This document shows, one piece after another, positions 14,935 to 22,776 of a stretch of DNA of 27,710 bases. The DNA is taken from the NCBI GenBank assembly GCA_937912025.1, contig CALDOZ010000047.1:1-27710 (forward strand). Direction: 5' to 3'. Below the pieces are notes generated by a model, which saw only the letters and a list, made by a program, of their open reading frames with translations, was not told the DNA's origin and did no database searches. The stretch comes from an uncultured Clostridia bacterium. Lineage in GTDB: Bacteria; Bacillota; Clostridia; Christensenellales; Borkfalkiaceae. The position numbers were made by a program, and so were the translations under genes. The first letter of the stretch is position 1. Every line of letters starts with the position of its first letter.

Positions 14935-16227
14935 TTATTTAATTACTTCGTCAATAGGCGAACCGTCAACGTCTGGCATATCAAGGTCGAATATCTTTTT
15001 TAAAGTTGCTACCATATCAACGGTTGGTCTACGCTTTACGCTTACGCCGTTATTAAAGTCTGGCCCGTACATAATCATACAAGGCTGAGGACCTTTATCA
15101 GGGTGATAACCGTGAGTGCCTCTACCGCAACGATAGTCGCTCAAATCGTAAGAAGTAAAATAACTTCCGTCAAAATTACCGCCAAACGACGTGTAGGCAT
15201 CGCCTTCAAGAACAAAATCAAACTCACCGCTTAATCTTTCTTCGTTATTAACTTCGTCTTTAGTGTAAATACGTTCAAACCCGTACATTCCAGACTCAGC
15301 GTACTTTTTAAAAGCGTTATAAACTTGATTATAGGTAGCGGTGTCATTTTTATCCGTTATAAATATTTGCGCTGAACAACCAACTGGCTTAACGTACGCT
15401 TTAGCGTTAATTGCTTTGCCGTTGTTATCAACTTCAAGAAGTCCCATTTCTTTTAACAAAACGTTAGGGTGACACCAGCGTTTAATATCCATTTGACCGT
15501 GGTCAGAAGTTAATATTATATCGGTATTTTCGTAGTTGCCCGTTTCTTTTAAGGCGCGTATAATTTTTTCTATCCAATAATAAGTGTAGTCAAGTTGTTC
15601 GGTAACGTATTCGTTAAAAATGCCGTACCTATGGCGAATACCGTCAATATTACCCGGGTGAACTATTAAAAGGTCGGGTTGGTATTTAAGTATCATATCA
15701 CGAGCGCATGCAAACATAAATTCGTCGCAGAAAGGGTGTTGGCGTTGATGCCCGTCAATATAATAAAGATTAGGTTTAACTATTTCTTCTATAACTTTAT
15801 CGCTTGAACCCATGCGTTTAAACGCGTCGCAAATATCGTCGCTATCTGATTGCGACCAATATTCAGGAACGTTATAATCAATATTAGCGTCGTTACCAAG
15901 AACTGGCCAAAATACGTTTGCCGTTGTGTAGCCTTTTTCTTTAAATGCGTCAACCAAAGTTTTTACTTTAATATATTTGCGTTCCCAAAGCCAGTCGGTA
16001 TTATTAAGCTCGTCAACTTCGTTGTTATATACGCCGGTTTTGTTAGGATAAGCGCCTGTAATCATTGACGTATGGCAACAATACGTTATAGATGGATAAA
16101 CGGTTTTTAACGTTTCAACAAAACTACCGTTATTTATAATATCTCTAATAGCGGGCTTGGTTTTAAGGTATTCGATATCCTCTCTAACGAGAGCGTCGTT
16201 AGAAATAATTATTAATTTTCTCTTCAT
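14935..16227 (-). CDS. Alkaline-phosphatase-superfamily phosphodiesterase/nucleotide pyrophosphatase
   Basis: A 430-residue metal-dependent hydrolase of the type I phosphodiesterase/NPP branch of the alkaline phosphatase superfamily. Expected metal ligands and nucleophile are visible: D11 in ISNDA, the nucleophile Thr T48 in PSITYCCHTSMITG, D195 and H199 in NIDGIRHRYG, D242 and H243 in TSDHGQ, and a late His in GTHGYHPD. There is no signal peptide or membrane segment, so it should be cytoplasmic, whereas many NPP enzymes are extracellular. The substrate could be a nucleotide, a phosphodiester or a phosphonate and is not decided by the sequence. GAGAGG before the ATG and a consensus promoter support the start. 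Confidence 0.9.
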   Translation of the reverse strand: MKRKLIIISNDALVREDIEYLKTKPAIRDIINNGSFVETLKTVYPSITYCCHTSMITGAYPNKTGVYNNEVDELNNTDWLWERKYIKVKTLVDAFKEKGYTTANVFWPVLGNDANIDYNVPEYWSQSDSDDICDAFKRMGSSDKVIEEIVKPNLYYIDGHQRQHPFCDEFMFACARDMILKYQPDLLIVHPGNIDGIRHRYGIFNEYVTEQLDYTYYWIEKIIRALKETGNYENTDIILTSDHGQMDIKRWCHPNVLLKEMGLLEVDNNGKAINAKAYVKPVGCSAQIFITDKNDTATYNQVYNAFKKYAESGMYGFERIYTKDEVNNEERLSGEFDFVLEGDAYTSFGGNFDGSYFTSYDLSDYRCGRGTHGYHPDKGPQPCMIMYGPDFNNGVSVKRRPTVDMVATLKKIFDLDMPDVDGSPIDEVIK

Positions 16228-16254
16228 AATAGCCTCTCAAATTTTGATAGAAAA

Positions 16255-16283
16255 ATTTTACCACTTTAATATGTATTTGTCAA
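16255..16283 (-). promoter_or_regulatory. Promoter of the phosphodiesterase gene
   Basis: On the minus strand a perfect TTGACA (16283-16278), a 17-base spacer and TAAAAT (16260-16255). Confidence 0.85.
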
Positions 16284-16385
16284 TATTTGTTGTTAATTTT
16301 GAAACTTAATCAAAATTTACATATTAACTCAATCATATTTGATGTTAAAATACATAATTATTGTAAAAATTCAAAAAATATTTTT

Positions 16386-17744
16386 ATGAAAATAAAAAAT
16401 AAACTCGTTAGCGGAGCGCTAATACTTTCAATAGGCGGTTTTGTAACTAAAATTTTAGGCGCGTTTTATAGAATACCGCTTACAAATATTTTAGGCGCTG
16501 AAGGTATAGGCATTTATCAAGCAGTATTTCCGTTTTATTGTTTACTGCTAACGGCGTCGTCAACGGGCGTTCCAAACGGAATTTCAAAACTTATTTCGCA
16601 AAATGAAAACGAAGGCTATAGTTTGCTTAAATCAGCGCTTAAAATATTTATTCCAATAGGCGTTGCTGGAAGTTTAATTATGCTTGTGTTTTGTAAAAAT
16701 TTAGCAACAATTCAAGGTAATTACCAAGCGTATTTTGCTTACGCTATGCTTTCACCGTCAGTTTTGTTAGTTAGCGTTATTTCGTGTTTCCGTGGGTTTT
16801 TTCAAGGATTGACTGATATGAAGCCCACCGCTATTTCTCAAATAATAGAGCAAACGGTTAAACTTGTTTTAGGGTTAACGCTATGCAGTTTTGTTAGTCA
16901 AAAAATTTATATAAAAGCAGGCCTTGCAACGCTTGCGGTAAGCGTTTCAGAACTTATAACTTGCTTATATTTCTACGTTATATTTAAAAAACGCGGATAT
17001 TCTTTTAAAAATTTTAAAAGTGTTAAAACGGACGTAAAATTAGTATTAAAAATAGTTTTTCCCGTAATGCTATCAACGATTGTAATACCTTCGGCAAGGA
17101 CTATTGAAAGTTTTTTCGTGTTAAACGTAATAGGCGATTATTCAAATAACGCAACGGCGCTTTACGGGTTATATTCGGGGGCGGTTGAGTCAATAGTAAG
17201 CGTTCCCGTATCAATATGCTACGCAATAGCGGTAACTAGCGTTCCAATAATATCTAAACTTTTTAGTGATAATAAAAGCGTTACAAAAAAATCAAACCAA
17301 GCAATAACGTATACTCTTATTTTAGGAACACTTTTTGCAATAGCGTTTTTAACTTTGTCAAACGTGGTTGTAAAAATTATGTATCCTAATTTATCTGCTC
17401 AAAATTCCGCCGTTACTATAAACTTATTAAAACTTTCAAGTTTATCAGTTATACTATTACCGTTAATGCAAACTACGGCGTCAATTTTAATAGCAATAGG
17501 CAAAGTATATATACCGCCGATAACGTCTGTGTTTTCAGTCGTTGTAAAATTAATAACGTCGTATTTACTAATGAAAACGCCGTCAATAAATATTTTTGGA
17601 GCGGTAATAAGCGATATTTTGTGTTATTTTGTTGCGTCCGTTTCAAATTTAGTATATATTTATATATATACTCGAAAAAAACGTCGAGTTTTAAATGCAA
17701 ATTTTAACGACGTTAAAAATGTTGGAGCGCAAAGCAATGAGTAA
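16386..17744 (+). CDS. SpoVB/YabM-type MOP-family lipid-linked saccharide flippase
   Basis: A polytopic membrane protein of 452 residues in the MOP exporter superfamily (SpoVB / polysaccharide transport type). The start VSGALILSIGGFVTKILGAFYRIPL and the following GAEGIGIYQAVFP are characteristic of the SpoVB group. Members move lipid-linked wall precursors or polysaccharide units across the membrane. In Bacillus a SpoVB-like gene (yabM) lies directly before the methylase/MazG fusion gene (yabN), and the same pair is seen here with an 8-base overlap. The ATG at 16386 is chosen because the conserved sequence starts there; the frame extends 33 codons upstream but that stretch does not look coding. 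No ribosome site is visible, so the exact start is uncertain. Confidence 0.86.
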   Translation: MKIKNKLVSGALILSIGGFVTKILGAFYRIPLTNILGAEGIGIYQAVFPFYCLLLTASSTGVPNGISKLISQNENEGYSLLKSALKIFIPIGVAGSLIMLVFCKNLATIQGNYQAYFAYAMLSPSVLLVSVISCFRGFFQGLTDMKPTAISQIIEQTVKLVLGLTLCSFVSQKIYIKAGLATLAVSVSELITCLYFYVIFKKRGYSFKNFKSVKTDVKLVLKIVFPVMLSTIVIPSARTIESFFVLNVIGDYSNNATALYGLYSGAVESIVSVPVSICYAIAVTSVPIISKLFSDNKSVTKKSNQAITYTLILGTLFAIAFLTLSNVVVKIMYPNLSAQNSAVTINLLKLSSLSVILLPLMQTTASILIAIGKVYIPPITSVFSVVVKLITSYLLMKTPSINIFGAVISDILCYFVASVSNLVYIYIYTRKKRRVLNANFNDVKNVGAQSNE

Positions 17745-19149
17745 AATTTACGTTGTGGGTTTAGGTTTGTCGTCTGACGATATTACTTTAAAAGCCTATG
17801 AAATTATTAAATCGGGAATAAAATTAGTTGTTAGAACTAAAAACACCGCAAGTTATTTAGCGGTAAAAGACGTTGTAGGCGAAGTTTTTTCGCTTGACTT
17901 TGTGTATCAAAAAAGTCGCAACTTCGATACTCTTAATAAAAATTTAGCCAAAGAAGTTTTGTCTATGGCTAAAGAAGGCGACGTTGCTTATCTTGTAGAT
18001 GGTTCGGCGGTTGAAGATAATTCCGTTAAGGAAATTATTAAAAAGCATAAAGACGTAACCGTTATTTCAGGCGTGTCTGCAGGGGCAAAATGTCTTGAAA
18101 AAGTAAAGGCGGTAGAGAGCGGTTACACTTTAATTTCGGCATACGACGTTAAGTTTTTAAAGTTTGCTTCATATCCGCTTATAGTTTACGCCATTGATAC
18201 TAAAATTACTGCAAGCGCCGTTAAACTTGCTCTTAGCGATTTAATAGGCGAAGAATATCAAGTTACGGCAACTTGGTTAAACGGCGTTAAAACTATTAAA
18301 CTATACGAACTTGATAGGCTTAATTATTACGGTTACGACCTTGCTATTTACATAGATAAAAAACCTTTAACTCAAAAATTAAGGTATGATTTTCAAGACC
18401 TTCTTGAAGTTTTAGAAAATTTGCGTGGCGAAAATGGTTGCCCGTGGGATAAAGTTCAAACGCCTAAAAGTATTGAGAAAAATTTAATAGAAGAAACGTA
18501 TGAACTGATAGACGCTATTGAAGAAGGCGACGATGATAAAATTATTGAAGAAACGGGTGACGTTTTACTTCAAACGGCGTTCCAAATTATTTTTGGGGTT
18601 GAAAGTATGGCGTTTACCCCGTCTGACGTATTGACGGCGATATGTTATAAACTAATATCTCGCCACACTCACGTCTTCGGTCAAGATAAAGCGGTAGACG
18701 AGGGCTCGGCGCTTGACGTTTGGAATAAAAACAAAGTTATAGAAAAAGGTTATGAAAATGGCGCTGATTATTTAAATGCAGTACCGCGCAATTTTCCTGC
18801 CGTTATGCGCGCTGAAAAAGTGTCGTCGCGCGCGGGTAAATATAACTTAGATTTTTTAAACGTAGAGCAAGTTTTTGAAAAACTTAGCGAAGAGACAGTA
18901 GAACTAAAAAACGCTATTAAAAGCGGTGATTTTGACGAAATTAAAAAAGAATGTGGCGACCTTATTTTTACAGTCGTTAACGTTCTTAGAAAACTTGGCG
19001 TTGAAGGTGAAACGGCGCTTAACGCAACTACCGACAAGTTTATTAGTAGGTTTGAAAAATTAGAAAAAGCAATAATTGCCGACGGCAAAGACATCAAAAA
19101 ATTAACGGCGGAAGAAATTGACTTATATTACCGCAAGTCAAAGGAATAA
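17737..19149 (+). CDS. mazG: Tetrapyrrole methylase-domain / MazG nucleotide pyrophosphohydrolase fusion
   Basis: A YabN-type fusion of 470 residues. Residues 1 to about 210 form a tetrapyrrole methylase fold (KIYVVGLGLSSDD at the start), and two MazG-type helical domains follow. MazG 1 has NGCPWDKVQTPKS (233-245) with E252, E253 and E256 and then ETGD (272-275). MazG 2 has EKVSSRAGKYN (360-370) with E385, E386 and E389 and then ECGD (405-408). MazG enzymes hydrolyse NTPs to NMP and pyrophosphate, and clear aberrant nucleotides or lower alarmone levels. GGAG lies 12 bases before the ATG, inside the end of the upstream gene, so the two are translationally coupled. A longer in-frame start at 17695 has no ribosome site. 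The methylase-like domain looks divergent; its activity is doubtful. Confidence 0.95.
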   Translation: MSKIYVVGLGLSSDDITLKAYEIIKSGIKLVVRTKNTASYLAVKDVVGEVFSLDFVYQKSRNFDTLNKNLAKEVLSMAKEGDVAYLVDGSAVEDNSVKEIIKKHKDVTVISGVSAGAKCLEKVKAVESGYTLISAYDVKFLKFASYPLIVYAIDTKITASAVKLALSDLIGEEYQVTATWLNGVKTIKLYELDRLNYYGYDLAIYIDKKPLTQKLRYDFQDLLEVLENLRGENGCPWDKVQTPKSIEKNLIEETYELIDAIEEGDDDKIIEETGDVLLQTAFQIIFGVESMAFTPSDVLTAICYKLISRHTHVFGQDKAVDEGSALDVWNKNKVIEKGYENGADYLNAVPRNFPAVMRAEKVSSRAGKYNLDFLNVEQVFEKLSEETVELKNAIKSGDFDEIKKECGDLIFTVVNVLRKLGVEGETALNATTDKFISRFEKLEKAIIADGKDIKKLTAEEIDLYYRKSKE

Positions 19150-19150
19150 A

Positions 19151-20098
19151 ATGCAACTAAAAAGTATAAAAATCGGTAACGTAACAACAAAAAATAACGT
19201 ATTTTTTGCTCCGCTTGCAGGATATTCTGATGCTGTAATGCGTTCTATTATATTTAAACTTGGCGCTGGGCTTTGTTTTAGCGAAATGGTTAGCGCTAAG
19301 GGGCTTTATTATTCTCCAAACGCATCAAACGAATTGCTATATACTTATGATGATGAAGAAATAAAAGCAGTGCAAATTTTTGGTAACGACCCTGATTTTA
19401 TTGAAAGGGCTACTAATAATCCGCTACTTAGTAAGTTTGATATCATAGATATCAATATGGGTTGTCCCGTGCCTAAAATATTTGGTAACGGCGAAGGCTC
19501 GGCGCTTATGAAAGACTTAAAATTAGCGTCTGAAATTATTAAAAGAGCGGTTAAATGCGGTAAGCCTATTACGGTAAAATTTAGAACGGGTATTACTGAA
19601 GATAATTTAATTACCCAAGATTTTGCAAAAATGGCTGAAGATAGCGGGGCGTCGCTAATATCAATACACGGTCGAACTAAAACGGCAATATATTCGGGCG
19701 AGTGCAATTTCAAAGAAATTGAAAAGGCAAAAAACGCTGTAAAAATTCCAGTAATTGCTAACGGTGGTATTTTTACTCAAAAAGATGCTGACGAAATGAT
19801 GGATAAAACGGGCGCAGACGGAATTATGATTGCCCGTGGCGCGCTTGAAAATCCGCTAATTTTTGCTCAAATTACCAACACTCAAACTCAATTAACGCTA
19901 AAAGATATTATTTTAATACAAATTGAATTAAATGAAAAGCGTTACGGAAAAGAGCGCTCGGCGGTATTACTTAGAAAGCAAATGGCGTTTTATCTTAAAG
20001 GCGTTGTCGGCGGTAAAAAATATAAAGAAAAAGTGTTTAGCGCAAGTAATAGCGACGAGTTAAAAGATATTATTTTAAACGCCGATTGTTTTATGTAA
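19151..20098 (+). CDS. dusB: tRNA-dihydrouridine synthase
   Basis: A flavin-dependent TIM-barrel enzyme that reduces specific uridines in tRNA to dihydrouridine. It shows FFAPLAGYSD at the FMN site (about 18-27), the catalytic Cys C105 in INMGCPVPKI, the K143 region in TVKFRTG, then IHGRT and ANGGI, and ARGALENP binding the FMN phosphate. The 315-residue length is normal. The ATG lies one base after the mazG stop, and AAGGA at the end of mazG serves as its ribosome site, so the two are co-translated. The symbol follows the DusB/DusA-like architecture; which uridine is modified is not decided. Confidence 0.95.
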   Translation: MQLKSIKIGNVTTKNNVFFAPLAGYSDAVMRSIIFKLGAGLCFSEMVSAKGLYYSPNASNELLYTYDDEEIKAVQIFGNDPDFIERATNNPLLSKFDIIDINMGCPVPKIFGNGEGSALMKDLKLASEIIKRAVKCGKPITVKFRTGITEDNLITQDFAKMAEDSGASLISIHGRTKTAIYSGECNFKEIEKAKNAVKIPVIANGGIFTQKDADEMMDKTGADGIMIARGALENPLIFAQITNTQTQLTLKDIILIQIELNEKRYGKERSAVLLRKQMAFYLKGVVGGKKYKEKVFSASNSDELKDIILNADCFM

Positions 20099-20154
20099 AC
20101 AAGCACTTAAATTAACCGATAAAACTATAATAGTATAGTATGGTGGTATGACTA

Positions 20155-20808
20155 TTGAAAGTATTATGCTATAATGGTGAAAGCGCTTTAAACGTAAACG
20201 GCGAAAGTTTTTACGGTTACGATTTAGTCGTTTTCGGTTTTGACGGACTTAAAAAAATCAATTACAAAAACGAACTTAGCGGTGCGGAAAATTCCCTTCC
20301 TAAATTTGCTTCGCTGTCTAAAAAGACAAAAAAAGTTATAATTTCAGGCGCAATAACGGACAATTACGGAATTATTAGAAAGTCCGCCGTTATTTCTGAA
20401 AACGGTAAACTTTTAGGAATATCAGATATGAATTTAAACGTTAATTCATCTCCCTATTCTCAAGGTGGCGGTTATAGAGTTTATCAAACGGCAAAGGGCA
20501 GAATAGGTCTTTTGATTGGCGACGATATAATTGATTTTGACGGCGTTAAGTCTATGGCGCTTTGCGACGCCGACGTTTTAATAGTTCTTGTAGGAAGCGA
20601 AGAAAAACCGCAGTATAATTTTCTCGTTAGGTCTTATTCGTATTTATTTGGTCTACCTATTTTGCTTATTAGCAATATGGGAATGCTCGCTAGTGATATT
20701 AGCGGAGAAATTTGCGGTGGCAGTAGAGAAAAAATTTGTGAAATGGTTATCCCCACTAAAAAAAGTTATAGAATAATTCAAAGCAAACGGCGTGGGATAA
20801 AAGAATAA
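20155..20808 (+). CDS. Nitrilase-fold (carbon-nitrogen hydrolase) protein without catalytic residues
   Basis: A 217-residue protein whose order of motifs follows the nitrilase superfamily: ENGKLLGISDMNL (82-94), a GGGYRVYQTAKGRIGLLIGDD core (104-124), CDADVLIVLVG (137-147) and the YSYLFGLPILLISNMG strand (161-176). However, the Glu-Lys-Cys triad is not there: the first-strand PE becomes GFD (28-30), the Lys before the usual HL is D91 or M92, and the nucleophile Cys of the ICYD-type motif is G122. It is also shorter than the usual 260-300. It is probably a pseudoenzyme, binding or scaffolding. The start is TTG with GGTGG 8 bases upstream; no in-frame ATG lies nearby. It sits between dusB and trmL, with 10 bases to trmL. 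Confidence 0.72.
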   Translation: MKVLCYNGESALNVNGESFYGYDLVVFGFDGLKKINYKNELSGAENSLPKFASLSKKTKKVIISGAITDNYGIIRKSAVISENGKLLGISDMNLNVNSSPYSQGGGYRVYQTAKGRIGLLIGDDIIDFDGVKSMALCDADVLIVLVGSEEKPQYNFLVRSYSYLFGLPILLISNMGMLASDISGEICGGSREKICEMVIPTKKSYRIIQSKRRGIKE

Positions 20809-20818
20809 CGGAGTACTT

Positions 20819-21316
20819 ATGAAATTAAATATAGTTTTAGTAGAACCTGAAATTCCTCAAAATACGGGGAACATATCAAGAACGTGCGCGGCAACGGGTA
20901 CGGCTCTTCATTTAGTTAGACCGCTTGGGTTTGAAATTACCGATAAGCATTTAAAACGCGCTGGACTTGACTATTGGCAATACCTTGAACTTTATTATTA
21001 CGATAATTTAGGCGAACTTTTTGCTAAACATTATAAGGGCGATAATTTTTACTTTATGTCCACAAAAGGCGCTAAAGTTTATAGTGACGTAAAGTTTAAA
21101 GACGGCGACTTTTTAATTTTTGGTAAAGAAAGTCACGGGCTTCCAGAACCGCTACTTAAAGAGAATTATAACAATACTTTGCGTATTCCTATGCTCGATA
21201 AAATTCGCAGTTTAAACTTGTCTAATTCGGTAGCGCTTACTTTATACGAAGCGTTACGTCAAAACCATTTTGAAGGTTTTTTATTCGAAGGCGCGCTTAC
21301 GGGACGTGAAGATTAA
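20819..21316 (+). CDS. trmL: tRNA (cytidine(34)/uridine(34)-2'-O)-methyltransferase
   Basis: A SPOUT-class methyltransferase of 165 residues that 2'-O-methylates the wobble base of certain leucine tRNAs using S-adenosylmethionine. It starts with LNIVLVEPEIPQNTGNISRT (3-22). The knotted cofactor site is formed by FGKESHGLPE (about 101-110), IPM, and RSLNLSNSVALTLYEALRQ near the C-terminus. The length matches TrmL (about 155-160) and excludes the longer TrmH/RlmB. GGAG precedes the ATG. It is the last gene of the 16386-21316 operon and is followed by a terminator. With dusB it gives this operon two tRNA-modification enzymes. Confidence 0.95.
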   Translation: MKLNIVLVEPEIPQNTGNISRTCAATGTALHLVRPLGFEITDKHLKRAGLDYWQYLELYYYDNLGELFAKHYKGDNFYFMSTKGAKVYSDVKFKDGDFLIFGKESHGLPEPLLKENYNNTLRIPMLDKIRSLNLSNSVALTLYEALRQNHFEGFLFEGALTGRED

Positions 21317-21323
21317 TATTTTT

Positions 21324-21345
21324 AACCGCTTTAAGCGGTTTTTTT
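21324..21345 (+). terminator. Rho-independent terminator after trmL
   Basis: AACCGCT (21324-21330), loop TTA, AGCGGTT (21334-21340), then a T-run. Confidence 0.85.
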
Positions 21346-21424
21346 AATACAAACTCTTTGGGTTATAATAAAAAATTATATAAGCATATTTTAAAGTTGA
21401 AAATTTATGGTAAAATTAACTTGT

Positions 21425-22633
21425 ATGAAAAAGAATAATTTATTTTTAAAGTTAATTTCAATAGTGCTTTTACTCATTATGACGTGCTTTTGTTTTGCTT
21501 GTTCCCAAGAAGAAAATTCTAATAATTCATCAACTGACGAGCCACCTATAGTAGAGCACGTTCACGAGTATAGTTCTAAATTGTCGTTTGACGATGAAAA
21601 GCATTGGTTTGACGCTACTTGCGGTCACCGTAGCGAGAAAAAAGACGTTGCTTTGCACGATATGACGAGTGACGGTTGCTCCGTTTGCGATTATAAATAT
21701 AGCAAAGGTTTAGAAATTGAAATTACGGGTAATTACGCTACCGTTATCAGTATGGGAACGTGCAATGATATTATGGTTTGCATTCCTAAAGAGTATCAAG
21801 GTTACCCAGTAAAAAAAATAGAAAGTGGCGCGTTTCAAAATGAAAGCCTAATGGAAGGCGTAGTTATTCCTAAGGGTATAACTAAAATAGAAGGCGCAAC
21901 TTTTGCAAGTTGCTATAAACTCGCTACTATTCGTTTGCCTGAGGGTATTACGGAGTTTGGTACGTCTGCGTTTTTTGATAATTACAGTTTGCAGTACATA
22001 GATTTTCCAAACTCGTTAATTACTTTTGGTCACGGTTCGTTTTACCGTTGTTCCGGGCTTAAAGAAGTTATTATTCCAAATAACGTTACTACAATCGGCA
22101 TAGGCTCGTTTAGCGGTTGCTCAGGGCTTGAAAAGGTCGTGCTTGGTAGTAGCGTAACTACACTTAAAGAAAGGGCTTTTACAGATTGTAAAAAATTAAA
22201 AAGAGTAGTTTTTAATGATAATGCTTTAACGATTGGCGAAGATGCTTTTAATCAAGCCGTTTCATTTGATGAAGTTGAAGTACCGAGCATATCGTCGTGG
22301 TGTTTAAATGCTTTTCAATTATCCGTTTTAACATGCGACCATCTCAAATTTTTCGTTAACAATGAAGAAATAATTCATTTAGTAATTCCGTCTGGTGTAA
22401 ATAAAATTAATTCTTATGCGTTTAGAAAAATGAGAAATTTTAAAAGCATAACTATACCTAATACCGTTACTAAAATTGGCGATTTTGCTTTTAGTAACTG
22501 TTCGGCGGTAGAAAGCATTACTTATCTTGGAACTACAAGCGAATGGCAACAAGTAACTAAGGGCATTTCGTGGAAGGCTATGATAACGAAAACTAAGGTT
22601 GTTGCTTGTCAAGACGGAGACGTTTCGTTATAA
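21425..22633 (+). CDS. BspA-type leucine-rich repeat lipoprotein
   Basis: A surface protein of 402 residues. The signal sequence is lysine-rich then hydrophobic and ends at FACSQ with C26 as the likely lipidated Cys; the -3 residue is Cys, so the lipobox is not perfect. Residues about 38-85 form a His/Cys module (HVHEY, HWFDATCGH, LHDM, CSVCDY) of a type seen next to repeats in other Clostridia surface proteins. From about 95 to 390 run LRR_5 repeats of the form IPNNVTTIGIGSFSGCSGLEKV. Similar proteins bind host or microbial surfaces in some species, but no ligand can be named. An ATG 18 bases upstream (21407) is in frame; neither has a clear ribosome site, and the shorter form gives the cleaner signal peptide. 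Confidence 0.87.
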   Translation: MKKNNLFLKLISIVLLLIMTCFCFACSQEENSNNSSTDEPPIVEHVHEYSSKLSFDDEKHWFDATCGHRSEKKDVALHDMTSDGCSVCDYKYSKGLEIEITGNYATVISMGTCNDIMVCIPKEYQGYPVKKIESGAFQNESLMEGVVIPKGITKIEGATFASCYKLATIRLPEGITEFGTSAFFDNYSLQYIDFPNSLITFGHGSFYRCSGLKEVIIPNNVTTIGIGSFSGCSGLEKVVLGSSVTTLKERAFTDCKKLKRVVFNDNALTIGEDAFNQAVSFDEVEVPSISSWCLNAFQLSVLTCDHLKFFVNNEEIIHLVIPSGVNKINSYAFRKMRNFKSITIPNTVTKIGDFAFSNCSAVESITYLGTTSEWQQVTKGISWKAMITKTKVVACQDGDVSL

Positions 22634-22634
22634 G
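22606..22634 (+). promoter_or_regulatory. Possible promoter of the Na/Pi cotransporter gene
   Basis: TTGTCA (22606-22611), a 17-base spacer and TATAAG (22629-22634), overlapping the stop codon of the preceding gene. It would produce a leader of about 136 bases. A nearby TATAAT at 22635 has no -35 at the right distance. Confidence 0.4.
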
Positions 22635-22646
22635 TATAATACTAAA

Positions 22647-22776
22647 ATTCAACGGTAAATAAGTTGAATGTAAAAACTCATTGTATTTAAAAAACGCCTT
22701 TAAAATTCGAATTTTAAAAATGGCGGTAAGTAATAAAAACAAGCCTTGGTAAGTATACTAAACCGAGGCTTTTTTT
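22647..22776 (+). promoter_or_regulatory. Three-hairpin leader with terminator-like, SD-containing final stem
   Basis: Hairpin 1: ATTCAAC (22647-22653) with GTTGAAT (22663-22669). Hairpin 2: CGCC + TTTAAAATT (22695-22707) with AATTTTAAA + AAT bulge + GGCG (22710-22725). Hairpin 3: AAGCCTTGG (22741-22749) with CCGAGGCTT (22763-22771), followed by seven T's (22770-22776) that run straight into the ATG at 22777. The only ribosome-site candidate, GAGG (22765-22768), lies inside the 3' arm of hairpin 3 at the correct 8-base spacing. Hairpin 3 may simply terminate the preceding gene, or may control the cotransporter by termination and by hiding the ribosome site. Confidence 0.55.

Noticed and set aside
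16287..16385. N-terminal extension of the SpoVB-type flippase
   Set aside because: The extension is AT-driven and unlike the family, which begins at the MKIKNKLVSGA region. It also overlaps the promoter area.
18768..19097. Minus-strand open frame in the second MazG domain
   Set aside because: Antisense shadow; Ser/Leu-rich product typical of reverse reading of Glu/Lys-rich coding DNA.
20148..20174. Eight-codon open frame overlapping the start of the nitrilase-like gene
   Set aside because: Its ATG has no ribosome site at a workable distance; the GGTGG serves the TTG start, so a leader peptide is unlikely.
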